64,000 nucleotides of DNA from Ricinus communis (Eukaryota; Streptophyta; Magnoliopsida; Malpighiales; Euphorbiaceae): positions 15,938,802-16,002,801 of the forward strand of contig NC_063258.1 of the NCBI RefSeq assembly GCF_019578655.1, written 5' to 3'. A program made the position numbers and the translations under genes. How positions within the stretch are numbered: position 1 is the stretch's first letter; every line of letters starts with the position of its first letter. Positions 48,050 through 60,600 of this stretch are shown in pieces. The notes under the pieces are model-generated. The model saw nothing but the letters and a program-made list of their open reading frames with translations. It was not told the origin of the DNA and made no database searches.

Positions 48050-48970
48050 TCCTCTTATCAATGTCTATCCGCACCTTATCATGCAATTGCTTCATATATT
48101 CGACCTTTCTTGCACCATCTAAATTAACACGCTCATGCATGGGCAAAGGAGATAAATCTAATAGAGTTAAAGGATTAAAACCATAAACAATCTCAAAAGG
48201 TGAATACTTAGTAGCAGAATGCACACTTCAATTATAAGCAAATTCAACATGCGGCAAACATTCTTCCCAAGTTTTCAAGTTTTTCTTAATGATTGTACGA
48301 AAAAGAGTAGACAAAGTTCTATTAACCACATCCATTTGACCATGAGTTTGTGGATACAAGTAGTAGAAAACAATATTTTAGTGCCTAACTTGCACCACAA
48401 AGCCTTCCAAAAGTAACTCAAGAACTTAGCATCTCTATCACTCACAATAATGCGAGGCATGCCATGTGAATGCACAATCTCCTTGAAAAACAAATTAGCT
48501 ATATGTGGTGTATCATTAGTTTGATGACATGGAACAAAGTGTGCCATCTTAGAATACCTATCAACAACCATATATATTGAATCTTTACCACTCCTAGACC
48601 TAGGTAAACTAAGCATAAAGTCCATGGGAATATCAATCCAAAGTATAGTAGGAATAGGTAATGGTGTATACAACCCATGGGATTTAACCATGGATTTGGC
48701 TTGTTTGCAAGTAATACAATTACCACATATTCGCACAACATCACGCTTCATATTATGCCAAAAATGTTCATGCAACATATCCAAAGTCTTGGCAATACCA
48801 AAATGCCCCATTAACCCGCCCCCATGAGCTTCCCTCACAAGCAATTTATGCAAAGAACACACAGGCACACATAAGCATTTTTCCATAAAACAAGTATTCT
48901 TCAGACCTATAGAACTTGCCAAATGCAACTTACTCACAAGCACTAAACACATTGCAAAAATCAGAATCAT
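48050..48970 (-). pseudogene. gypsy-2b integrase
   Basis: 48275-48970 shows the HHCC finger ([16 protein letters not shown]...[11 protein letters not shown]), the core [18 protein letters not shown] with IPMDF (first Asp) and [14 protein letters not shown] (second Asp). A one-base loss after FSTTC near 48358 shifts the frame. In the restored reading position the usual Glu codon is GAT (Asp). 48042-48224 is the start of the C-terminal part (YSPFEIVYGFNPLTLLDL), cut by the Athila-like element. Confidence 0.92.
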
Positions 48971-49330
48971 TCACATACAATTCCTTAATATGCTCAAATC
49001 CTAATAATTTTGCATCTAAAGTGGAAAGAAGAGCATACCTTTGAGATAATGCATCTGCTACAACATTATCTTTACCTTTCTTATACTTGATAACATAAGG
49101 AAAGTACTCAAGGAATTCGCTCCATTTAGCATGTCGCCTATTCACCTTATTTTGTCCCTTCAAATGCTTTAAGGATTTATAATCGGTATGGATCATAAAC
49201 TTTTTAGGCCAAAGGTAATGTTTCCAAGTCTCAGGTACACGAACCAATTCATACATCTCTTTGTTATATGTTGGGTAATTCAAGCTGCCCCATTCAACTT
49301 TTTGCTTAAGTAAGCAATTGGGCGTCCTTC
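48930..49330 (-). pseudogene. gypsy-2b RNase H
   Basis: 48930-49283 has [12 protein letters not shown] (Glu), [15 protein letters not shown] (Asp) and [15 protein letters not shown]. It follows RT and precedes the integrase finger, as expected. Broken upstream near 49290. Confidence 0.9.
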
Positions 49331-49334
49331 TTGC

Positions 49335-49901
49335 ATCAACACAGCTACAATGCTAATATCTGAAGCATCACACTCAACCTCAAAAGTTTTAGCAAAGTTA
49401 GGTAAAATAAGTAAGGTGCCAAATTAAGTTTTTCTTTAAGCAAATTAAAGGCCTTATCTTGTTATTCACCCTACTTAAAGCCTACACTTTCTTAATAACT
49501 TTAGCTAAAGGCGCGACTAAGCTACTAAAATCCTTCATCCCCAACACAAGTAGGTTTTGGCCACTCTTTAATGGCCTTTACCTTTTCTTCATTAATTCTA
49601 TTCCACTTGCACTCATAACGAATCCCAGAAACACAAGCTTATTAGTGCAAAAGAACACTTCTTGAAATTGACAAATAAAGATTCATGCGCAAAGCATCTA
49701 ACAGCATGTGCACATGCTCCATATGATCATCCAAGTTATGACTATAGACAAGTATATCATCAAAATAGACAACTACAAATTTTTCCTATAAAAGCACACA
49801 AGAGATGATTCATAAGGCTCACAAATGTATTGGGTGCATTAGTAAGGGCAAAAGGCATAACTAACCACTCCTAACTAAAGTCCTTTCATTTTCCTATTAA
49901 A
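49335..49901 (-). pseudogene. gypsy-2b reverse transcriptase, 3' half
   Basis: On the minus strand the [12 protein letters not shown] motif lies at about 49755-49787, followed by DDHMEHVH-like and NFKKC-like sequence, then thumb remnants with several frameshifts. It stops at a join 20-30 bp before the LTR. Overlaps the part kept in gypsy-2a only around the YFDD region. Confidence 0.85.
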
Positions 49902-50806
49902 TGATGTGATTATTGATGGATTTTACAAGAAACACATTGCAGAATTGTTGCCAAGAACGTCTAAAGTTAGATTCACGAACAAAGACCTCGACCCAACACT
50001 TTACTAGAAGTGTGAATCTTGGTATAAAAGGGTTTTGGATGCCACATTCAAGATTAGAAAGAAGGTGAGTGATAAGTCTCAAAGAACGCCACAAGAACAA
50101 GTCTTGATAAGTTCAGAAGTTCTTAGAAGAACCAAGAATTGAATTCTCTCAATGGAATCAATAATAAAAATATTCATTAACTTGAATTATTAAGTTATAG
50201 TGTGTTTAAATTCAAAAGATACAACCTTAACCTCCTTTACACGTTTAAGAAGAAACTAGAATAGGAAAATAAAAATCAAAGACTAAATTAGAAGTTTCCT
50301 AAATAATAAAATAAATAACTAGAGTGATTTAGACAATCTTTGATATATGAAGAATGGACAAAATCAACATCTAATATTTCTAAATAACTAAAAGGGGCAG
50401 CTGCCCTTGTTTCATAAACAAGCATAAAAAATTTTAGGTGCCTACGTCAAGCTCACAAGCATGGACCTTCTTGTTTCCTCCTTAAGCTTCTTTCCTTGTT
50501 TCCTCCTTAAGAATTTTTCCTTCCCTTATTTCCTTAAGTAAAATTTTGTCCAAACCTTAAGGATTCATGGCCCAACATGTTGAATTACGTTAAAAACAAG
50601 ATTGGGCTTGATTAACTCTAACTCTTCATATGGCTTCGAAGGCTTGGCCCAAATATCTTGAACAAGACCATTTAAGGCTCCCTTCATTCTTTTGGCTCTA
50701 GCTCTTGTAATTGGTCCTCCCTTGGTGAATAATGGATCATTTGGGCTTGGAACTTGATCTCCTTGACTTAGTTGGCTACTTGGTTCCTTGGGCTTTAAGG
50801 TTGCAT
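49902..50806 (-). repeat. gypsy-2b 5' LTR
   Basis: About 905 bp, starts TGATGTGATTATTG on the plus strand. Its far end merges into repeat sequence at GGTTGCATGCGG. No primer site is beside it. Confidence 0.88.
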
Positions 50807-51961
50807 GCGGTTTTTATAGAGTGAAAGCCCTTGTTTCATAAGAAGAAGAAATAAGAAGCTAAATATGAATAAATAAATAAAGAAATATGAATAAACTAAA
50901 GTCAAATCAATAATTAGAGAGGAGTTGACTGGAAATAACGCTCGTAGTCCCAAATTTTATGAGCCGGCTTAATAAAAATAAGGGTAAATTCACGCAGGGC
51001 TACCTAAAAACACTCCGACCCAAATCACTTCATTATATGCATTTCAAACATTAAAGAGCTCGAATTATGGCTTGTATTATGCTGGAATTAATTGAAAACA
51101 ACATGATTTCTCCTTTATTGGCATGGATTTACGCCTTGTTCTGCTTGATCATCAAGCTAAGTCCCGCACTACCTGCTAAGTCACAATCATGCTCCCATGA
51201 TTCTTTATGCCAAACCTTGCATCATCAAGAGTCCTTGTGCCTAGAGCAACAATGAAGGATGGAGATCCAATGGTACAAATCCTAAATCGAAATATTTCGA
51301 TGTGCCTTGATTCTTGTCATTCTCTCTTTCCTCCAAAAGATTCGTCTGTGATTATTCAGAGAATGATATCAATACATGATCAACTAATTTTCTTTCTTTA
51401 CATTCGTCAAAGCATTGGATTGATGCCTATGATTACCGTTTCCATGCACTTTCACTCAACACTCGTGTTTATGCTCCCAAATTAAACCAAACCATCATTC
51501 TAGATAGAGATTAGAAAAAGAGACATAATAGAGACAAACAAAATGAGATTTAGATCCGGTAAGAAAAAATATCACAAGTTCTTTGTCCTCTTCCATATGG
51601 CTAGGTGTAAGGATCAAATCGAATTGATTTAAACACAAGGGTAGATACAGAACATAAAAAAATGAAGGACATGGTAGGTAACTCTATGCTTGGTAGCGTG
51701 AGTGTTGATAAGTCCATAAAGTTTTTAAAAGAATCCATAACTTAATTTTCCGCAACGTATAAAACTAAAATAATATGCTATTTACTGTCATGTATTCGGT
51801 TGGATGCGATTTTTATAATGCAAAAGCTCGAATTCCATATGAGGAAGAAACTAAAAGCTAAATATGAATAAATAAATATGAATAAACTAAAGTCAAATCA
51901 ATAATCAGAGAGGAGTTAACTGGTCAACAGCTCTCACAGTCTCAAATTTTATGAGCTAGCT
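50807..51961 (+). repeat. ~1-kb repeat, forward block
   Basis: Closely matches 20682-21865 in the same order, and ends at the same LTR-B insertion point (GAGCTAGCT then TGATACG). Confidence 0.87.
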
Positions 51962-52293
51962 TGATACGAGCCAAACTAGCACAACGAATCATACTCCAAT
52001 AAGGAGTCTTGATGATGCATAGCCTACTAGCTCAAGGAATTTTAATCCAATAAGGAGTCCTGACTCAACTACAAATCCTAATTCTACAAGGAATCCTGAT
52101 GATATTAGGAGTACAAGTAATGAAAGGAATCCTAATTCAAATAGGAGTCCTAATTCGATTCAAATTGCAAGTCAATGAGCTTATCCAAGACATTTGGGCT
52201 AATGACACATCAAGGTTTGAAGAATTGGATTTAAGTTCAAGACTCATTAATCTAATTCAGTTTATTAGGCTTCAATGAATTTAATTAGGCTTC
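51962..52293 (+). mobile_element. LTR-B, 3'-truncated copy
   Basis: Matches the first ~330 bp of 21866-22779, including the 18-bp motif array and the LQVNELIQDIWAND coding tail. The other ~580 bp are missing, and the repeat resumes in a different segment of the unit. Confidence 0.87.
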
Positions 52294-52955
52294 AAAATAA
52301 TATGCTCACTAGCCTCAAATATTCGGTTGCATGTGATTTTCATAGTGCAAAAGCCCTCATTCCATAAGAAGAAGAAACTAGAAGCTAAATATGAATAAAT
52401 GAATAGAAAACGATGAATAAACGAAAATTAAATCAAGAATCAAAGAGTAGTTGACTGGCCAACAACTCTCGTAATCTCAAGTTTTATGAGCCAGCTTAAC
52501 AAAAATAAGAGAAAATTCTTGTAGGCCTACCTAATAACAGTCTGGCCCAAATTACATCATTAAATGCCTCACAAACATCAAAATGTGCTCATTCTCACTT
52601 GGATTAATAAAAAACAACATGATTTCTCCATCACATGCTTGGATTTGCATGTCGTCGTGCTTTATCATCAAGTAATGCACCAATGCCACCAGTGATGCTT
52701 GTCAATTATGTTCCCATGATTCCTTAACAGAAACAAGGTTAATTTCTCATGGGCATACCTAATAACACTCTGGCCCAATTTACTTCATTATATGCCTCTT
52801 AAACATCAAAATGCATTATTTTTGCTTGTATTAATCGAAAGCAGCATGATTTCTCCCTTACAAGTGTGGATTTGCATCTCGTGCTGCTTGATCATCAAGT
52901 CACACCTCAGTACCATCGGTCAAGCTTGTCAATTGCATTCTCATGATTCCTAAAT
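52294..52955 (+). repeat. ~1-kb repeat, forward block without plastid insert
   Basis: Paralogous to 27450-27762 plus 28043-28360. At 52590 CATTCTCA runs straight into CTTGGATTAAT: the pre-insertion state of the plastid fragment. Confidence 0.85.
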
Positions 52956-54440
52956 AATCAAGGAGGAGGAGACGTAAATCCATGTGTGTAAGGGATAAAT
53001 CATGTTGTTTTCAATTAATCCAAGCATAGGTAGGCTGATGCTGATTTTCCTTTATTTTTATTAAGTTGGCTCATGAAATTTGGGATCATGAGAGTTTTTG
53101 ACCTGTCCTGTACTCTCTGATTCTTGATTTGACTTTAGTTTATCCAAATTTCTTTATTTATTTATTTAAATTTATCTTTTAGTTTCTTTTTCTTATAGAA
53201 TGAGAGCTTCAAAATATAAAAACTGCATGCTACTTGAGGAAGTTAGCATATTATTTTAGTGTAATAACTTGCGGGAAATCAAGTTATCGGTTCTATCAAG
53301 AACTATGCAAACTTATCAAAACTCGTGCTAGTGAACATAGACTTATCGCCCATGTGTTTAAATGAATTTGATTTGATCCTTATGCTTAGTTGTATAGAAG
53401 AGAACAAAGCACTTGTGATTTCTTTTCTTATTGGATCCAAAATCTTACCTATTTTCTCATTTTTTTCATTTGTTTTATGCCTCTTTTTCTAATCTCTGTC
53501 TAATATAATGGTTTTATTTTATTTAGGGAGCATAAGTACGAGAGTTAAGTGAAAGTGCATGGAAGCAGCAATCATAAGCACCAATCCAATGCTTGGACAA
53601 ATGCAAAAAAAGAAAATTAGTTGATCATGTATTGATATCATTCTTCGAATGATCACAGACAAATCTTCTAGAGGAAAGTGGGAATAATGAGAATCGAGGC
53701 ACGTTAAATATTCCAATGCAGGATTTGCACCATTGCAATCTCCATCATTCCTTGTTCCTTTAAGCACGATGACTTCTGATGACACAAGGATTGGCATAAA
53801 GAATCATGGGAGCTCAATTGACAAGCTTCACCGATGGCATTGTGCTTAGATTGATTATCAAGTAGGACGAGATGTAAGTCCATGCTGGTAAGGGAAAAAT
53901 CATGAAATCCAAGCATAATACAAGTAGCAATGCGAGCATTTTGATGTTAGGGCCGCATATAATGAAGAAATATGGGTCAGAGTATTATTGGGTAGGCCTA
54001 GATGAATTTTCCCTTTTTTGTTTTAAACTGGCTCATAAAATTTAGGACTACAAGAGTTATTGATCAGTCAACTACTCTCTCGTACTACAAAAATTACATG
54101 CAACCAAATACTTGAGGGCAGTGAATATATTATTTCAGTTCTCTACCTTGTTGAAAATCAAGATATGGGTTTTTTCAAGAACTTTGCGGACTTATTAAGA
54201 CTCTTTCTAGCGAACATAGACTTATCGGTTATGTCCTACCTTTCTTTTGTGTTCTTTGTCGACCCTTATGTTTCAGTCAATTCGATTTGATCCTTTTGCT
54301 TAGCTGTATGGAAGAAAGTAAAGAACTTGTGATTTCTTTCCTTATCAGATATGAAATCCCATCTATGTTCTTATTTTGTTCGTTTCTTTTGTTCCACTCT
54401 ATCTAAGCTTTGTCTAATTTGATGGTTTGGTTTTATTTGG
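52956..54440 (-). repeat. ~1-kb repeat, reverse blocks
   Basis: The first ~650 bp match 28361-28947 (right end of the duplicated segment). It continues through one more unit to the solo LTR at 54441. Confidence 0.84.
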
Positions 54441-55860
54441 TGATGTGCATAGAATACACACATCTAAATGGGGTTTTTAAGGAAGAATTTATATACATTT
54501 GGATGTGAATTGGTCCCAACACTCACCCTATGCATTTGTTTGTGTGCTTTAGGTCCAAAAGAAGTCAAAGAGTGAAAAAAGGGAAGAATTGGAGCATAAT
54601 TGGACGTCAAAGCTGCCGAAACAAGCTAAGTTTGTGCATGAGAAAGATGAACATAGCCGTGTTAGTTTTAACACTGGCCGTGTTCCCAACATGGGCACCA
54701 AAACAGGCTGTGTTGGATGCATTTGACAAAAGAAGCGTTAAAGAGCACGACCACAAAACGTAACACGGCCATAAGCACGGGGTCGTGTTCCCAACACGCC
54801 CACCAATACAAGGCCATGTTCCCAACAGGGGCATCAACACGGCCATGTTCATGGCAGCTGGACAAATTAATTTAAAAAGAAAAAAAAGAGGAAGAGGGAG
54901 GCAGCTAGGGTTAGAACGTCCCAAACTCATCTTTTTCTTCCTCTAAGGGTTTTCTGAGTTAGAATTAAGGAAAAAGGAGACTTGGACCAAGGTTTCACTT
55001 AAATTCTCTTCGAAGATCAAAGATTGGTGAGGATCATCGATTGGTTTCAATCCGAGTAAGAGGAACAAGAATTCATCCAAGATTGGGAAAGAGGAATTGG
55101 AGCTTTTTACTCTCGTCCAAAGGTGTATTTGGGTTTTTCTACCTTTACTCATTTTCTGCAATTGAATTCTTGTGGATTGTGATGATGAACATGATTAGCT
55201 AAACTTGTTAACCCATTAGGGTTCTTTATCTAGGGATTTTTGTACTTAAAATTTTGAATTGAATATATTGATTGTCAATATTGGTTTGCAATGGAAGTAT
55301 TTATTGATTTGTTCTTCATATCTTGTTGAATGATTTTTGAAATTTGAATGATCTTGAGAAAGACGTTTAGGTTTGGATTGTCCTTTGTAACCTAGAATTG
55401 AATTTGCCTAGAGATAGGGTGTTCGTTCTACCGGATTGAGAATTAACAACTCTCAATAGTGGTAATTGGTACATAATGCTAATTTGGATAATTAGAGTTA
55501 GGAAGAGATTTCAACCTAATTAATCTAAGTTAAGATGTTAGTGTGCTTGAGAAAGACATTAATTGCGTAGAGATTTCCCCATGAAAATTGAATTCAATCA
55601 ATCAATTCCACCCTTAGTTTCCATTCCCTAGAGACAAGAATTCCCAATGGGTTATTCCTTGAATTAATCATTCCCTAGTAGACGTAGTTAGACAACAATT
55701 AGAGTAGCTATTAGTTAATTTAGGAATTATTCATCAATGCCATTTTTTTTAGATTAGATAATAGAGAAGATTGAGTAGGTTTAGGTTCACATGTTCTTTG
55801 GGGAATACGACACTTGGTACTCGCCGTTAGCTATACTTCACCGACAGGTACACTTGGCAA
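54441..55860 (+). mobile_element. Athila-like solo LTR, 3' boundary uncertain
   Basis: Starts TGATGTGCATAG, then CATCTAAATGGGGTTTTTAA as in 42165. A CACGG/CCGTG tract is at 54655-54845. It ends about GGTACACTTGGCA. I cannot show a target duplication, and the flanking repeat has skipped part of a unit, so a deletion at the right edge is likely. Confidence 0.78.
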
Positions 55861-57630
55861 GCATAAATACAATTGACAAGCTTGACCGGTGGCATTATGG
55901 CGTGAGTTGATGACCTAGCAAGACGAGAACCAAATCCACGTGCATAAGGGAGAAATCATGTTGCTTTCGATTAATCAAAGCGGGAATGCGTCTGTTTTGA
56001 TGTCTTGAAGTCTGGTATGCCCATATAAATTCTCCCTTCTTTTTGTTAATCTAGCTGATAAAATTTGGGACTAATGAGGGTTGCTGACTAGTCAACTCCT
56101 CTTTCTCTAGTATGATAGTTTGGTTTTATCTAGGGAGCATAAACACGAATGTTGAGAGAAAGCTCATGGAAGCGACAATCATAGGCACTGATTCAGTACT
56201 TGGACTAATGTGAAGAAAGAAAATTAGTTGATCAAGTATTAATATCATTCTTCAAATGATTTCAAATAAAACTTTTGGAGGAAAAAGGGAACGATGAGAA
56301 TTGAGCCTTGTTCCTTATACCTCTAGACACGAGGACTCTTGATGACGCGAGGATTGGCGTAAGGAATCATAGAATGCAATTGACAAGCTTGACTGATAAC
56401 ATTACAGCTTAGCTTGATGATCAAGCAATATGAAACATAAACCCATGCGTGAAAGTGAGAAATCATAGGGGTTTCAATTAATCCAAGTGTAATACTAGTG
56501 GGAATGCAAGCATTTTGATTTCTAGGATGCATATAAAGAAGTAATTTGGGTCCGATTGTTATTAGGTAGGCCCTTGCAGATTTCCCCTTGCTTTCGTTAA
56601 GCTGGCTCAAAAAATTTGGGACAACGAGAGCTGTTGACTAGTCAACTCCTCTCCGGTTCTTGATTTGATTTTAGTTTATTCATCCTTCTTTATTTATTTA
56701 TTCATATTTAGCTTCTTATTTCTTCTTCATATGGAATTAGGGCTTTCACACTATAAAGACTACAGGCAACCAAATACTTGAGGCTAGTGAGCATATTATT
56801 TTAGTTTTTTACCTTGCGAAAAATTTGTGGACTTATCAACACTCGCACTAGCGAGCATAGACTTATCCCTCACGTCCTTCCTTTCACTTGTGTTCTATGT
56901 TTACGCTTGTGTTTAACTCAATTTGATTTGATCCTTATGCTTAGTCATATAGTAGAGAATAAATAACTTTTGATTTACTTCTTTATTGGATAAGAAATCC
57001 TACCTATATTCTCATTTCATTTGTTTGGTTTTATATAGGGAGCATAGACACGACTATTGGGTAAAAGTGTGTGGAAGCGGCAATCATAGACACCAACCCA
57101 ATACTTAGAGGAATGCAAAGAAAGAAAATTAGTTGATCGAGTGTTGATATCATTCTCCAAAGATCGTAGATGAATCTTTTGGAGGAAAGAGGGAACGATG
57201 AGAATCGAGTCACGAACAAATATTCTGATTCAGGATTTGCACCATTAGGATTTCCATCATTCTTTATTCCTCTAGGCACGACGATGCATGATGATACAGG
57301 GATTGGAATAAGAAATCATGGAAATGCAATTGATAAGCCTTACTGGTGCCATTGGGGCTTAGCTTTAAGATAAAGAAAGACAAGATGAAAATCACCCACG
57401 TAAGGGAGAAATCATAATCTTATCAATGAATCTAAGCATAATATAATCAGGATTGCAAGCTGTTTTATCTTTGGGATACATATAATTATGTAATTTGGTG
57501 TGGAGTGTTATTAGGTACGCCTGCATGAATTTCCCCTTGTTCTTGTTAAACTGGTTCATAAAATTTGGGATCTCCAACATTCCTTGTTCCTCAAGGCACG
57601 AGGACTCTTGATGACACAAGGATTGCTTTA
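55861..57630 (-). repeat. ~1-kb repeat, reverse blocks
   Basis: Includes the MNLLEERG-type frame at 57170-57373 and the unit-skipping junction at about 57568 shared with 35698. Confidence 0.84.
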
Positions 57631-60600
57631 ACTACTCTCACAGTCCCAAATGTTATGAGCCAGCTTAATAAAAATAAGGAGAAATTAGTGTGGGCCTATA
57701 TAATAACACTCCAACTGAGACTACTTCATTTTATGTCTGAAACATCAAAATGCTCACATTTCCACTTGTATTATGCTTGGATTTATTGAAAACAATATGA
57801 TTTCTCCCTAACGCATATGGATTTACATCTTGTCCTGCTTAATCATCAAGCCAATCCCCAACGCCATTAGTTAGCCTTTATAATTGCATTCGCATGATTC
57901 CTTTTGCCAATCCTTGTGTCATAAGGATTCCTCGTGCCTAGAGTAATAAGGAATAATGGAGATTCCATTTGTGCAAATCATGAATCGGAATATTTGAGCA
58001 TTTTTCGATTCTCAGCGTTCCCTCTTTGTCCCAAAAGATTCATTCATAATCATTTAAAGAATGATATCAACACTTCATTGTATTTGTCCAATAATTGGAT
58101 TGGTGTCTATGATTATCGCTTCCATGTGATTTAACTGCTCGCCAAATAAAACCAAATCGTCATATAAGACATCAATTAGAAAGAGACGGACAAAAGAGAA
58201 TATAAGTAGGATTTTGGATCCAATAAGGAAAGAAATCACAAGTTTTTAATCTTTTCCATGTTTTTAAGCGTATGGATCAATCGAGTTGATTTAAACATAA
58301 GAGTAGACAAAAAATATAAAAGAAAGGAAGGACGTAAGCAATAAGTCTAGGTTCGCTAGTGCGGGTCTTCATAAGTCCGTAAAATTCTTGAAAGAACCTG
58401 TAACTTAATTCTTTGTAAGGTAGAAAACTGAAATAATATTCTCATTAGCCTCAAATATTCGATTGCATGCAGTTTTCATAGTGTGAAAGCCCTCATTCCA
58501 TAAGAAGAAAAGCCTAAAAGCAAAATATGAGTAAATAAATAAAGAAAGATGAATAAACTAAAGTCAAATCAAGAACTAGAGGGGAGTTCAGTGGTCAATA
58601 ACTCTCGTAGTCCTAAATTTTTTGAGCTAGCTTAATGAAAACCAGGGAAGATTCACGTGAGGGTACCTAATAACACTCCAACCTAAAATACTTCATTATA
58701 TCCGTCCCAAAGATTAAAGCGCTCGAATTCCCACTTGTATTATACTTGGAATAATAAAAAACAACATAATTTCTCCCTTATCTGTGTGGATTTACGTCTC
58801 ATCCTACTTGATCATCAAGCACAGGCCTAATGCCACCGGTCAACCTTGTCAATTGCATTCCCATGATTACCTCAATCCTTCTGTCATCAGGAGTCCTCAT
58901 CTTTAGAGGAGCAAGGAATGAGGGAGATCCCAATGGTGCAAATCATGAATCAGAATATTTGGGCATGCCTCGATTCTCGTCGTTCTCTCTTTCCTCAATA
59001 AGATTCATCTATAATCATTTAGAGAATGATATGAATACTCGATCAACTAATTTTCTTTCTTCGCATTTGTAAATGCATTTGGATCGGTGCTTATAATTGA
59101 CGCTTCCACGCACTTTCAGTTAACACTTATATTTATGCTCCCAAATAAAATGAAACCATCACACTAGACAAAAGATTAGAAAGAGAGGCACAAGAGGAGC
59201 GAACAAAATAAGAACATAGTCTAGATTTCATATCCGATAAGGAAAGAAATCACAAATTCTTTGTTCTCTTTGATATGGCTAAGAATAAGTTTCAAATCAA
59301 ATTGATTTTAATATAGGGGTAGATATAGAACACAAAAGAAAGGAAGGACATGAGCAATAAGTCTATGCTCGCTAGCCCGAGTGTGAAAAGTCCATAAAGT
59401 TCTTGAAAGAACCAATAACTTAATAACCCGTAAGGTAGAAAACTGAAATAATATGCTCATTAGCCTGAAGTATTCGATTGCATGCATTTTTATAGTCTGA
59501 AAGTCCTTATTCCATAAGAAGAAGAAACTATAAGCTAAATATGAATAAATAAATATAGAAAGATGAATGAACTGAAGTCAAATCAAGAACGAGAGAGGAT
59601 TTGACTGGTCAACAACTTTCATAGTCCTAAATTTTATGAGCCAGCTTAACATAAAATAAGGGGAAGTTAGCACAGGCCTACCTAATAACATTATGACCCA
59701 AATTACTTCATTATATGTGTCCCAAACAACAAAACACTTGCATCACCGTTTGTATTACGCTTGGATTTATTGAAAACAACATCACTTCTCCCTTATGGGT
59801 ATGGATTTACGTCTCATCCAGCTTGATCATCAAATTTAGGACTATAAGAGTTGTTAACTAGTCCTTATAACAATCCTTGTGTCATCAGGAGTCCTTGTGC
59901 CATGAGGAACAAAGGATGATGGAGATCACAAATTATATGAATCAGTTTAATGAAAATAAAGAGAAATTCATGCAGGCCTACCTAATAACACTCCTTACTT
60001 AATTATATGCATCCCAAAGATAAAAAGGGCTCACATTCCTCATTATATTACAGTTAGATTCATTGATAACATTATGATTTCTATCTTACGTATGCAGATT
60101 TACGTCTCGTATTGCTTAATCTTAAAGCCAAGCCTTAATGCCATAAGTCAAGCTTATCAATTGTGTTTCTATGATTCCTTAAGCTAATTGTTATGTCATC
60201 ATGTGTCATTGTGCCTAGGGGAATAAGGAATGATGGAGATCCCAATGGTACAAATCCAGAATCAGAATATTTGTTCGTGCCTTGATTCTCATCATTCCCT
60301 CTTTCCTCCAAAAGATTCATCTGCGATTATTTGGAGAATGATATCAATACTCGATCAACTAATTTTATTTCTTTGAATTTGTCTAACCATTGGATCGGTG
60401 TCTATAATTGCTGCTTCCATGCACTTTTTCTCAATAGTAGTGTTTATGCTCCTTAAATAAAACCAAACCATCATACTAGACAAAGAGGAGTTCACTGGTC
60501 AACCAAATTTTATGAGGCAGAATAATGAAAACAAGGGAAATTTTTTATGGGTATACCTAGTAACACCCCAACCCAAATTATATAATTAATATGCATCTCA

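Larger units (their letters stand above)
40979..50806 (-). mobile_element. gypsy-2b: Ty3/gypsy element, gag-protease deleted, hosting an Athila-like element
   Basis: On the minus strand: 5' LTR 49902-50806, then directly reverse transcriptase, RNase H and integrase, polypurine tract 41877-41890, and 3' LTR 40979-41876. Primer site, gag, protease and early RT are missing at the LTR/RT join near 49880-49901. An Athila-like element (42165-48044) splits the integrase tail. It sits at the same base of the ~1-kb repeat as gypsy-2a. The right target duplication is gone (see the GGTTGCAT finding). Confidence 0.9.
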
